This document shows positions 28,148 through 35,431 of a stretch of DNA of 39,581 nt, piece after piece. A model generated the notes under the pieces. That model ran no database searches. It worked only from the letters and a program-made list of their open reading frames with translations, and had not been told where the DNA came from. How positions within the stretch are numbered: position 1 is the stretch's first letter; every line of letters begins with the position of its first letter. Origin of the DNA: Bdellovibrionia bacterium (GTDB lineage: Bacteria; Bdellovibrionota; Bdellovibrionia; Bdellovibrionales; JAGQZY01); NCBI GenBank assembly GCA_030424665.1, contig JAUHWN010000018.1, positions 1-39,581 of the forward strand, read 5' to 3'. The position numbers and the translations under genes are program-made.

Positions 28148-28618
28148 TTACTTTTCCAGAGCCACGGGGCTTTGAGAGTTTTGGAGAACTCTATTACTGA
28201 CAAACAGAATAAAGCTAAATGCTGCATAGAAAAATAACTGAGCCGAAGAATCAAAGTTAAAGACGAGTCTCTGGCCAAAGCTCAGTGATGTAAACATAAG
28301 CACTGACCCCAAAAGGCCAATATTGAAAAAAAGTTGTCCAATTTCGTTTTTTACTACCAGAAGTAAAATGGCCAGTAAAAACACTAAGCTTAAGAGTAAC
28401 TCGGCGTAGGCAATGATCCCAAACTGAAGTCCCAGACCACCCGGCAATGAAGATAAAAAAGTCGATTGGAAACTCTTTATGAACCACTCAGGGGTTGTGG
28501 GACTCTGAATTTTTCCGATGGCCGCGTGGGTAAAGGTCATCAAATAGAGAAGACTGATACTCAGGGTAAAGCCAAGGTTTAGTAACTGGTTTTGCTTTTT
28601 AGAGTTAAAATTTTTCAT
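28148..28618 (-). CDS. DoxX-like membrane protein
   Basis: This 156-residue protein has four predicted spans (about 13-33, 60-85, 90-112 and 122-142). The first span is followed by THAAIGKI and a segment FLSSLPGG, and the third region lies near the YAEL motif (FGIIAYAELLLSLVFL). This arrangement resembles DoxX/MauE-like four-helix proteins, which act in quinone- or thiol-linked redox steps at the membrane. The assignment is tentative. The start overlaps the reductase stop by 4 bp (ATGA) and its own stop abuts the MFS start. Confidence 0.55.
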   Translation of the reverse strand: MKNFNSKKQNQLLNLGFTLSISLLYLMTFTHAAIGKIQSPTTPEWFIKSFQSTFLSSLPGGLGLQFGIIAYAELLLSLVFLLAILLLVVKNEIGQLFFNIGLLGSVLMFTSLSFGQRLVFNFDSSAQLFFYAAFSFILFVSNRVLQNSQSPVALEK

Positions 28619-29346
28619 TGATAGACTCTCTCTAGCGCTTGGTCCTTATTAGATTGGTACTCGAAGATCACATCGTTTTCGCGAACCGATACATCGATGA
28701 GTTCAAAGTTTATAGAATCTCTTAGGTTCCTTCCGGCTTCGATTCTAAACTTATAACCGCCGGTGAGCTTTGGCGCTACACTCACGAAAAGGCGGTCAAA
28801 GGCCCCTTGGTTGGCAAGGGAAGTGAGAACTCTAGGGCCTCCTTCGACAAGAATACTACTGAGATCGCGTTCGATTAATTTTTCAGCTTTAGCGAGGGCT
28901 GTTTCTAAATCTGACCTTAAGCGGGTATTATCAATTGATAAATCGATGGGTTGATTGACGTAATAAATATTATTGGCAAAGCCCGGATAGTTTGGTTCGG
29001 CACCACCACCAATGATGACGGTGGGACGTTTTCCTTTTAGCAGCATCGAAAAGACCATGGCGGATTGACTTGGATTCGAAAGCGCTTCGCTGACCCGGTC
29101 CCTCGGGTCCAAGATAATTCTCACCGGTTGATCACCTTGAAAATCTTTGTAGCGACGAACGGTCAGCTGAGCCTTATCAATGAGAAAGGTCGACGCACCC
29201 ACTAGAATACCTTGGTATTTACTACGAATGTAGTGGGTATAGTCGAGTTCAGAGCCCGAAGTAATCCATTGGGAAGTTCCAGAATCATCGCAGAGCTGAC
29301 CATCCAGAGTTTGAGCCCACTTTAAATCAATTTTTCGTTTATTCAT
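28615..29346 (-). CDS. RibD C-terminal-type reductase, stand-alone
   Basis: This 243-residue protein matches the reductase half of RibD without the deaminase half. It has LKWAQTLDGQLCDDSGTSQWITS, ILVGASTFLIDKAQLTVRR and ILVEGGPRVLTSL, all typical NADPH- and substrate-binding pieces. Known members reduce the ribosyl side chain of the aminopyrimidine made from GTP. Fungal RIB7 and archaeal enzymes act before deamination; bacterial RibD acts after it. The start at ATG 29346 is preferred to ATG 29424 because a GAGGGG site precedes it and homology begins there. It follows ribA by 55 bp and is coupled to the DoxX-like gene. Confidence 0.85.
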   Translation of the reverse strand: MNKRKIDLKWAQTLDGQLCDDSGTSQWITSGSELDYTHYIRSKYQGILVGASTFLIDKAQLTVRRYKDFQGDQPVRIILDPRDRVSEALSNPSQSAMVFSMLLKGKRPTVIIGGGAEPNYPGFANNIYYVNQPIDLSIDNTRLRSDLETALAKAEKLIERDLSSILVEGGPRVLTSLANQGAFDRLFVSVAPKLTGGYKFRIEAGRNLRDSINFELIDVSVRENDVIFEYQSNKDQALERVYQ

Positions 29347-29401
29347 CTTATCACCCCTCACCCGGGTCCGCCATTGCTGACCTGATAGCGACCTCTCCGT
29401 A

Positions 29402-30001
29402 TTAGATAGCCAGTGTGTGTCCATCTTTTTCGATCTTCGCTTTGAGATAGTCGAGGTTCACCGGATTGACAAAGGCCCCCGTATTCATGTGCTTGAGGAC
29501 TTCGATTCCTTGCTCTTCGAGACCGCGAACTTTCTTCGGATTATTTGTGAGAAGTTGAACGCTTTTTACAGCGAGTGCTTTGAGCATATCGCCAGCGGAT
29601 TTATAGTCTCGCTCGTCATGACCGAATCCCAACTGGTGATTGGCTTCGAACGTATCTATCCCGGTATCTTGTAGCTTATAGGCGTCGAGTTTATTGTAGA
29701 GTCCAATTCCTCGGCCTTCTTGGCGCATGTATAAAATGATTCCACTTTCGTCGTTAAACTTATCGACAGCCTCGTTGAGCTGTTGACCACAGTCACAACG
29801 AGCACTTGAGAAAATATCACCGGTGAAGCACTCGGAGTGTATTCTCACCTTCGGAGCTGATCTTTTATCGGCACGATTAAAAATAAGTGCTACGTGTTCT
29901 TTATTGTCGTGAAGACCTTCAAAGCTTACAAATTCTGCTTCGCCCTGACCCATTTTAATTTTTACTCGTTGTCTCACTTTAACTTGGTTAGTGTTTGACA
30001 T
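29402..30001 (-). CDS. ribA: GTP cyclohydrolase II
   Basis: This 199-residue enzyme opens GTP to form the diaminopyrimidine that starts riboflavin synthesis. The zinc cysteines C58, C69 and C71 are in HSECFTGDIFSSARCDCGQQL-type context, followed by YMRQEGRGIGLYNKL and TNNPKKVRGLE. The length matches stand-alone RibA, with no attached RibB domain. A GGGGGAAC site lies just before the ATG. No FMN riboswitch was recognised in the 287-bp upstream region. It is the first gene of the reductase-DoxX-MFS-DM13-LysR operon. Confidence 0.96.
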   Translation of the reverse strand: MSNTNQVKVRQRVKIKMGQGEAEFVSFEGLHDNKEHVALIFNRADKRSAPKVRIHSECFTGDIFSSARCDCGQQLNEAVDKFNDESGIILYMRQEGRGIGLYNKLDAYKLQDTGIDTFEANHQLGFGHDERDYKSAGDMLKALAVKSVQLLTNNPKKVRGLEEQGIEVLKHMNTGAFVNPVNLDYLKAKIEKDGHTLAI

Positions 30002-30205
30002 GGTTCCCCCTTAGTTTTGTTCAAAAGACTTATGTCTCTTGTGAAAACTCTTTTAAAAGAAGTTCTCACTGTTTTGGAATCCCCCGAAACTGCCATTGGC
30101 TGTTGTATAAAGTGACAACTCCCCAGAGGCCCACTTTCTAAGTTATTGAAAGTACCTAGTTAATGGTGGAGTTTTTAGGCGGGAGTGGTGAGAAAAGGGC
30201 CATGA

Positions 30206-30264
30206 TTCCTAAAATGCATCAGGTGTTGTCAAAATAGGAAACATGTTTTCTCTTGTTCCTAAAA
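30206..30264. repeat. Repeated TTCCTA elements between ribA and the OpgC gene
   Basis: TTCCTAAAA occurs at 30206-30214 and again at 30256-30264, 50 bp apart. The inverse TAGGAA lies between them at 30235-30240. The three copies sit in the divergent intergenic region and could be a regulator's half-sites. TTGTCA at 30226-30231 is a possible -35 for the OpgC gene, but no good -10 follows. Confidence 0.4.
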
Positions 30265-30288
30265 GCCATTGCAAGCTAGTGAGAGTAT

Positions 30289-31398
30289 ATGAAAAGAATA
30301 GAGTCGATCGATTTATTAAAAGCTATTTTGTTAATCCTAATGACGGTAGATCATTTGCAGCTCTTTGCTTTTGAATCTCTTAACTTTATCTATGCCTACA
30401 GCTATCAGCCTTTGGGTTTTATTGCTGCCACCGAAGGCTTTATTTTCTTGTCGGGCCTTATGATGGGAATTGTTTACGGTAAAAAGCTACTGCGTGATAA
30501 GAGTCAATTTCGAAAGCAGCTCAAAGGTCGAATCAAAACGCTCTATCGTTATCACGTTTTGAGTTTTGCGGTGATTTGTTCCCTCTTTTTGCTCCCAGTT
30601 TTTAATAACCATTGGGATCTCGCGTGGCAGGGAAAGCTCGCTCTTTGGCATGAAGACCCGTTAAGGGCTTTTTTCATGGGGATTACTCTTCTTTATCAAA
30701 GTTCCTTTGTCGATATACTACCTCTCTATATGGGACTCCTCGTCTTGGCTCTGGTGGCAATGCCCTTCATGGGGGGGCGCACTAGCAAGGTTGTTCTCGG
30801 AGTTTCAGTATTTCTGTGGGGCATAGGGCAGTTCTTTCCGCAAGAAGCTCTTGGTGAACGGTTAGGGGTCCTTCTTGGCTGGTATGAGTTTTTATCGTGG
30901 CAGCTTCTATTTGTAGTGGGGATATTTATTGGATTCAGGTACGTAAAAGGAGTTAGAGTCCCATTGCGGAGGGACCTCTTACTTTTAGGAGCCTTTTTAT
31001 CTGTAATTTTCTTTGGCCTTCGACATTTTGCCGGCTCTGAGATGTCAAACCTTGGTTATAATTTATTAGAGGTAAGAACTTTGGGATTGCTAAGAATTAT
31101 TAATTTTGCGGCATTTACCTACGTACTTTATTACCTTTTCAGTGCAGGAAAATTAAATTTGAAGTTCCCGATTCTTTCGGTTCTTGGAAGTTCATCACTT
31201 CAAGTTTATACGTTTCACGTAGTCGTGGTATACGCCCTTGGCCCCTTCAAGAACTGGATTAATGGTCTTGGGCTGGCGGCGCAAATGGGCCTCTTTTTAC
31301 TGGCTTTGACTACCTTATATGTACCGATTCTATGGCAGATGAGGGGGGTGGTTTTAGGCAACATCCATAAGACTTTTAATAAGGCCTTCATCCATTAG
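30289..31398 (+). CDS. OpgC-like membrane acyltransferase
   Basis: This 369-residue protein has about ten spans. It begins with IESIDLLKAILLILMTVDHL, and GFIAATEGFIFLSGLMMGIVYG follows; the D-H in the first span and the A-E-G-F-I-F-L-S-G stretch are the OpgC signature. OpgC adds succinyl groups to periplasmic glucans in enterobacteria; related proteins acylate other envelope glycans. The glycan here is unknown. The gene diverges from ribA and its 3' end overlaps the convergent FliG-like gene by 45 bp. Confidence 0.8.
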   Translation: MKRIESIDLLKAILLILMTVDHLQLFAFESLNFIYAYSYQPLGFIAATEGFIFLSGLMMGIVYGKKLLRDKSQFRKQLKGRIKTLYRYHVLSFAVICSLFLLPVFNNHWDLAWQGKLALWHEDPLRAFFMGITLLYQSSFVDILPLYMGLLVLALVAMPFMGGRTSKVVLGVSVFLWGIGQFFPQEALGERLGVLLGWYEFLSWQLLFVVGIFIGFRYVKGVRVPLRRDLLLLGAFLSVIFFGLRHFAGSEMSNLGYNLLEVRTLGLLRIINFAAFTYVLYYLFSAGKLNLKFPILSVLGSSSLQVYTFHVVVVYALGPFKNWINGLGLAAQMGLFLLALTTLYVPILWQMRGVVLGNIHKTFNKAFIH

Positions 31399-31776
31399 AT
31401 TTCTAAAGTGGAGGACGGTCTTTATTCGAATGGCCTGCTTTTCTTCTTTCGAAGGGAACTCGTCTTCGTTTTCGATTTCAGTAAACTTGGTCTCGTCGAG
31501 ATAGGATTCAAACTCGTGCCTTTCATCAGCGCGAATGGTGTGAAAGAGGGCCAGCTGTTCTTCAAAGTTTAAGGTTTCAAAGAACTTGGCCAACTCGTGA
31601 GAGTAAAACTTAACGATTCTCTCGAAGTTTAGAATTCGGGAGCGGAGTAGGGCCGCCATTGAGGGATTTTCTCGTTGAACTTGATTCAAGAGTTGATCGA
31701 GTTCAGTGGGATCACAGGTTTCTAATCTATGGGTCCAAAAATCCAGATTGTTACTCATCTTTAGTACTTTGGGCAT
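31354..31776 (-). CDS. Small FliG C-domain-like protein
   Basis: This 140-residue soluble protein has no signal peptide. From about residue 38 it follows the pattern of the FliG middle/C-terminal helical repeat: P-x-x-A-x-x-x-R-x-x-x-x-x-F-E (NPSMAALLRSRILNFERIV), a second helix with LAKFFETLNFEEQLALFHTIR, then RHEFESYLDE, and a last helix KQAIRIKTVLHFRNLMDEGLI. In FliG this fold contacts the flagellar stator and rotor. No other flagellar gene is near, so function is open. GGAG lies six bases before ATG 31776. It may be a regulator or adaptor that borrows the fold. Confidence 0.6.
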   Translation of the reverse strand: MPKVLKMSNNLDFWTHRLETCDPTELDQLLNQVQRENPSMAALLRSRILNFERIVKFYSHELAKFFETLNFEEQLALFHTIRADERHEFESYLDETKFTEIENEDEFPSKEEKQAIRIKTVLHFRNLMDEGLIKSLMDVA

Positions 31777-31851
31777 TGTCTACTCCGGTTTGCCTTATTT
31801 AAATATTCGGAAACCTAGAGCTTAGTCTTAATGGCGCTGACTCAATTTAGT

Positions 31852-31879
31852 ACAACTTGTTGTGAATCTTCACAATTGT
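31852..31879. repeat. Nested palindromes upstream of the FliG-like gene
   Basis: ACAACTTGT (31852-31860), the 16-bp palindrome TTGTGAATCTTCACAA (31860-31875) and ACAATTGT (31872-31879) overlap in a row. There is no T-run on either side, so a terminator is unlikely. It looks like a compound operator between two - strand genes. Confidence 0.45.
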
Positions 31880-31936
31880 GGGGAAAGGGATTAAGCCGGT
31901 CTCTTACGTTTTACATTGCCGGTTATAGCCAAAAAG

Positions 31937-32785
31937 CTAAAGGCTTCTCGGAAAAAGGCTTACTTTGTCTTTTAAATATTCTGGTAGAGTGGCGTCGACC
32001 AGTTCTTCAAAATCGCTGGTCCTGTGCCGGGCCGAAAGGTGAACGATCAGTAGTTTTTCGCAGGGGAGTGACTCGATATGGGGTAGTAGCTCATCCCAGT
32101 GGATGTGCCCCCAGCTGCGCGCATTTTCTACCGTTCGAGCCTTACCAAAAAATGAAACTTCTATGGCGAGGACCTGACTTTCTAAAGCCCATGCGGGAGC
32201 CTGACTGAGTACCTCAATTTTAGTATCGCCTGTATAAGTGAAAATCGGTTGGCCGCGATACTCTTCAAGAGTTTTCCCTTCTCTGCGGAGACCTTTAAGT
32301 TTTTCGCTATCCAAGCCCTGGTATTCGGCTTTCAGCTGCTTTTTCTTTTCAAAGATCGTGTAGCCCAAACAAGGAATTCGATGGGAAGATTCGAAAGCTC
32401 TGAAGTAGTGGTTTTTCGGAAGCGCATACTCTTTGCCCGGTTCCACTTCGACTAAGTCAAAATCGTAGCTATGGTCTTCAACCTCTGACCAGGCCTGCAT
32501 AATTTTTCGCAGCCCCCGTGCCACCGATGGCAGCATATAGAGTTTTGGACGTACTTTATTGAGCATGTTCTTTTGACAAATTACGTAGGGAAGACCCGAG
32601 GCGTGATCCATGTGACCATGGGTAATTAGAAAATGATCGGCTTTTAATTGGAAAGGTAAGCCCTGTCCCACGTCAATGCAGGTTTCAATTTTAGGTAGCA
32701 CAAAGCTGTTAGTGATTCCAGCGATGCTAAAACCATTAACTCTTATGTCTTTATGGTACCAATCAAAACCTCGTTCAAGTGACAT
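31937..32785 (-). CDS. RNase Z-like metallo-beta-lactamase-fold hydrolase
   Basis: This 282-residue protein has the metal motif THGHMDH (H56, H58, D60, H61). Later ligands fit in FESSHRIPCLGYTIFEKK, FTYTGDTK and LIVHLSARH. The GYTIFE-type region and HLSARH are characteristic of the RNase Z/ElaC branch, which matures tRNA 3' ends, though the family also holds phosphodiesterases of other substrates. The exosite arm is not obvious. The start overlaps the stop of the upstream gene by 1 bp (TAATG), so the two are translationally coupled. Confidence 0.78.
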   Translation of the reverse strand: MSLERGFDWYHKDIRVNGFSIAGITNSFVLPKIETCIDVGQGLPFQLKADHFLITHGHMDHASGLPYVICQKNMLNKVRPKLYMLPSVARGLRKIMQAWSEVEDHSYDFDLVEVEPGKEYALPKNHYFRAFESSHRIPCLGYTIFEKKKQLKAEYQGLDSEKLKGLRREGKTLEEYRGQPIFTYTGDTKIEVLSQAPAWALESQVLAIEVSFFGKARTVENARSWGHIHWDELLPHIESLPCEKLLIVHLSARHRTSDFEELVDATLPEYLKDKVSLFPRSL

Positions 32786-34092
32786 TACGAAATCGCGATA
32801 TGTTTAGCAATAATATCATGGCCAATCCAAAGGACAGGTTTAGCTGGGTTGATGGCTTCATTGAACATAATATAGCCAGTGGATTTAAAAACTTCTTCTG
32901 ATAAATAGAGATTTGAAAGGTCCTTTGCATCTTTATGCCAAGATATTATCTCCTGACTCGAAGAAATCATTTTTTCCATCTGCTCTTTAGAGTTGTGCTG
33001 AGGCCATTTCTCGTAGACGGAGTGCTTTGTAATCTCGGGGCTATTTATGTAATCCGCTGTAAACTTGAGAATATCCTCAAGAGTTTTACCCTCATTGAGC
33101 TTACTCTGGCAGGTGTTGAGGATTTCTTTGGCTCGTGCTGAGTTACCAGCTTCTTTTTCAAGAGCTCCCAAAAGTGGGTAGAGAGAGACCTCAAGGCCCT
33201 GGAAGATACTACTAGAGTTAGTAAGAATTTCGGGGCAATTAAACACGCAGACCTTTACGCCCTCTGCAAAGTGTTTCTTTGCAATGTTCTCCAATTCAAT
33301 TTTTGCCCAACCTTGTACGTATGGAGTGTAGGTCTGCCATTGGTACTGGCCATTTACCAAAACTTCGGTGCCGTGGTATCCATAGGCAACATAGCTGACT
33401 TTTTGCCCAGAAGATTCTGCGGTCTTGCGAATTTCGGAAGTCTCTTCAATCAGTGTATTCAGAGTTTCCGCCGTGACCTCTAAAAAGTTGAGTTCGCTAA
33501 ATCGTCCGAGTGGGGACTTCCAAAACTCTTCGCTGGGTATAAAGCGGTCACCTCGACCTTTAAAGACCTTATTCATAGTCGGCATAATGATTTTAGCTCT
33601 TGGGACCCCGCCAGCCATCATATGGACAAAGAAAATATTCTTTCCTGGTTCAATATGTTTCTTAACTTCGGTGACCCAATCTTGAGTTCTCTTTTTAAAA
33701 TCATCTCGAGCGAGATCGCGAGATTCCTGGAGTTGCTCTTCGCTGAGTTCGGCTTCTTTCCACTGGGACATTTTAATTCCACTGAGGCGATCCACCGGTG
33801 AGAGGCCATCGCTTTTAGCGGGAGTCATATCGAAGCCCGCTTCGAGTGGAATATTGATAAGGGGTTGGCTCTTCGATTCGATTTCTTCGGGACTGAGGGC
33901 ACATAATTGGTTTTCGGCGTTTCGTCGACCCACTGTGGAGTAAATGACCTTCATTCCTCGGGCGGTAGCTTCTTCAACGATTCCATTGGCGTAGCCCCGG
34001 CTAAAAAGCTCACCAAATAGGATCATTATATCACCTTCTTTGAACTCGGCCTTTTCAGGTAAATCACGAATGGCATCGATGCTTGCGGTCAT
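32785..34092 (-). CDS. Rossmann-like oxidoreductase, possibly FabMG-type enoyl-ACP reductase
   Basis: This 435-residue cytoplasmic protein starts with EGDIMILFGELFSRGYANGIVEEA and MKVIYSTVGRRNAENQ, which looks like a Rossmann fold with an SDR-like nucleotide loop (G-x-x-x-x-G-x-x-x-G). GKNIFFVHMMAGGVPR follows in mid-protein, and VSYVAYGYHGTEVLVNG holds a Y in a possible catalytic stretch. The C-terminal third is helical. The outline fits proteins annotated as FabMG-family enoyl-ACP reductases, but I recall that family only in general terms and cannot verify it here. A GGAG site lies five bases before the ATG. It is coupled to the RNase Z-like gene downstream. Confidence 0.45.
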   Translation of the reverse strand: MTASIDAIRDLPEKAEFKEGDIMILFGELFSRGYANGIVEEATARGMKVIYSTVGRRNAENQLCALSPEEIESKSQPLINIPLEAGFDMTPAKSDGLSPVDRLSGIKMSQWKEAELSEEQLQESRDLARDDFKKRTQDWVTEVKKHIEPGKNIFFVHMMAGGVPRAKIIMPTMNKVFKGRGDRFIPSEEFWKSPLGRFSELNFLEVTAETLNTLIEETSEIRKTAESSGQKVSYVAYGYHGTEVLVNGQYQWQTYTPYVQGWAKIELENIAKKHFAEGVKVCVFNCPEILTNSSSIFQGLEVSLYPLLGALEKEAGNSARAKEILNTCQSKLNEGKTLEDILKFTADYINSPEITKHSVYEKWPQHNSKEQMEKMISSSQEIISWHKDAKDLSNLYLSEEVFKSTGYIMFNEAINPAKPVLWIGHDIIAKHIAIS

Positions 34093-34109
34093 GGTCTCTC
34101 CTCATGGAA

Positions 34110-34175
34110 TCAAAACATATATATAGATGAAATTAGTAGCTCTATGCAGTAATAAAAGTCACTTACTTTCTCCAT
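34110..34175 (-). CDS. Possible 21-residue leader peptide
   Basis: On the - strand, AGGAGG lies a few bases ahead of ATG (34175), which opens 21 codons ending in TGA at 34110. The peptide is MEKVSDFYYCIELLISSIYM followed by F. The last part is hydrophobic and rich in Ile/Leu/Tyr. It ends 17 bases before the ATG of the putative enoyl reductase, placing it in that gene's 5' leader. The ribosome site is the main support; chance is possible. Confidence 0.4.
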   Translation of the reverse strand: MEKVSDFYYCIELLISSIYMF

Positions 34176-34419
34176 TTACCCTCCTAAGTGCTTATTTTCG
34201 TAAGCTTTTTGCCGCTCAGGGTAAATCAGTGCCCCCTCCACCTAGTTCCTCATTGGAACCGATTGATTACAAATTTGTCTGTTATCCAAATCATCCGGTC
34301 TAGAAAGCTTTCACGGTCGGGTGCAGAAGTGACCAATTGCGTCTGCCTCCGTGGCACTGTCAATGCACTAGACAGCGCAAACAAAGCGAACTCAGTTAAG
34401 AGTTAAGGGTATTTAGATT
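34176..34419. other. Divergent intergenic region
   Basis: With the short ORF at 34110-34175 this makes up the 327-bp stretch between the putative enoyl reductase and the exported protein at 34420. It holds the leader ribosome site at its left end and an operator-like repeat at 34357-34375. I see no convincing -10/-35 pair in either direction and no RNA gene. Confidence 0.4.
34357..34375. promoter_or_regulatory. Operator-like inverted repeat CTGTC-N9-GACAG, copy 1
   Basis: CTGTC at 34357-34361 and GACAG at 34371-34375 are separated by nine bases. The repeat ends 45 bp before the start of the exported protein at 34420. The same motif with identical spacing occurs at 35323-35341. Confidence 0.45.
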
Positions 34420-35196
34420 ATGAGTTTTAAGTTGAGTAATGTTGTCATTCTGCCATTTCTAGTTGTTTTCATGATGGGTAGCTATTCATTAGCCTACGAA
34501 GTTCCTGTGAACACAGGAGCTCTGTTAGGAGAAGTATCAGTCACCGATTTATTCACAGGTCGTACTCAAATGAATGAGTTGCGCTTTGATGCGGGTAGCG
34601 CTGTCGCCTGTACTCCCATGTCTGTCGAAGAAATTATGGGTACTCAATCCCAGGTGGGTAGAGAGATGGGTATTAATCACTATTCTTTGCAAGAAAAGTA
34701 TAGAGATTTTCTTCGGGCAAACCCCCTTAAGTATGTTGTCTTGCGAATTCCCCAGGCAGGAGAAATTGAATACAACTACAGTTTTGATGCTTGGCGTGTA
34801 CCAAATAGTACTTTCGGCTTTGATATTCTTGCGGGCCTTGATGACAAAGATCTTAGTTATAGCGATGGAAACATCGGTGACGATTCCGTTTCAATCATCA
34901 TGGAAACGGATGAGGACTTGTTTCCGAGCTATTACTCTTCTGGGCAAACACGATACTTTTCTAAGGACACTGCTTGGAATGATACTTCATGGTATGAGTT
35001 TCCTCGGTATTCGAAATTTGTTCGTTTGAGAATTACGGATAGTGGTTACGGTGAAGTCACTTCACCGAATGGAGAAATTCTCTATATTTTAAAGTGTAGA
35101 GAACAAAGAGGTTTTAATGATGCTCAACTGATTTCATTAAGACTCAACGGAAATATGTACGACTTTGTAACTTCCATGTTTTCGAATATTCAATAG
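34420..35196 (+). CDS. Exported protein of unknown function
   Basis: This 258-residue protein has a clear signal peptide (LSNVVILPFLVVFMMGSYSLA, cleavage near residue 25). The mature part has no recognised domain. It contains two cysteines (in AVACTP and LKCRE) that could form a disulfide, many Tyr, Asp and Ser residues, and beta-prone segments such as KFVRLRITDSGYGEV. It is probably periplasmic or surface located. A possible AAGGG site lies ten bases before ATG. The gene ends 84 bp before a strong terminator. I do not recognise a family. Confidence 0.7.
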   Translation: MSFKLSNVVILPFLVVFMMGSYSLAYEVPVNTGALLGEVSVTDLFTGRTQMNELRFDAGSAVACTPMSVEEIMGTQSQVGREMGINHYSLQEKYRDFLRANPLKYVVLRIPQAGEIEYNYSFDAWRVPNSTFGFDILAGLDDKDLSYSDGNIGDDSVSIIMETDEDLFPSYYSSGQTRYFSKDTAWNDTSWYEFPRYSKFVRLRITDSGYGEVTSPNGEILYILKCREQRGFNDAQLISLRLNGNMYDFVTSMFSNIQ

Positions 35197-35279
35197 AATC
35201 AAGACTTTTTAGGACCCTTGATAGGTTAAGGCTTTTAAGAAGAATATATATACTCTGAACGTCGGAGTGGGATGTTGTA

Positions 35280-35308
35280 CCACTGGAGAAATCTCCAGTG
35301 GTTTTTTT
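35280..35308 (+). terminator. Rho-independent terminator
   Basis: CCACTGGAG (35280-35288) pairs with CTCCAGTGG (35293-35301) across a 4-base loop, followed by seven T residues (35302-35308). It closes the transcript of the exported protein ending at 35196. Confidence 0.85.
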
Positions 35309-35322
35309 CATTTAGCGTCTGA

Positions 35323-35341
35323 CTGTCTCATTTTTAGACAG
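35323..35341. promoter_or_regulatory. Operator-like inverted repeat CTGTC-N9-GACAG, copy 2
   Basis: CTGTC at 35323-35327 and GACAG at 35337-35341 have the same nine-base spacing as copy 1. The copies also share a leading A and T-A just before GACAG. It ends 91 bp before the lipoprotein gene and just after the terminator. Confidence 0.45.
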
Positions 35342-35431
35342 TGATTTCCCTTTAAAATCGATTTGAGGATGGAAAAACCATTGCAATGATCTTTACCAGA
35401 AGATTTGAGTGAGGAAGTTTGAGAGGATCCT

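Noticed and set aside
30002-30288. FMN riboswitch upstream of ribA
   Set aside because: The conserved RFN segments were not found in the - strand sequence; only scattered repeats and poor promoter matches are seen.
31831-32208. 125-codon + strand ORF
   Set aside because: Most of it lies antisense to the RNase Z-like gene, whose metal-binding motifs are intact. Its translation has a Cys/Trp/Arg-rich, non-protein-like composition.
34357-34375. LexA (SOS) box
   Set aside because: The arms CTGT and ACAG are separated by 11 bases, not the eight of the gammaproteobacterial LexA box.
34188-34406. 72-codon + strand ORF in the intergenic region before 34420
   Set aside because: No ribosome site, no recognisable domain and unlikely composition. 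It overlaps the operator-like repeat.
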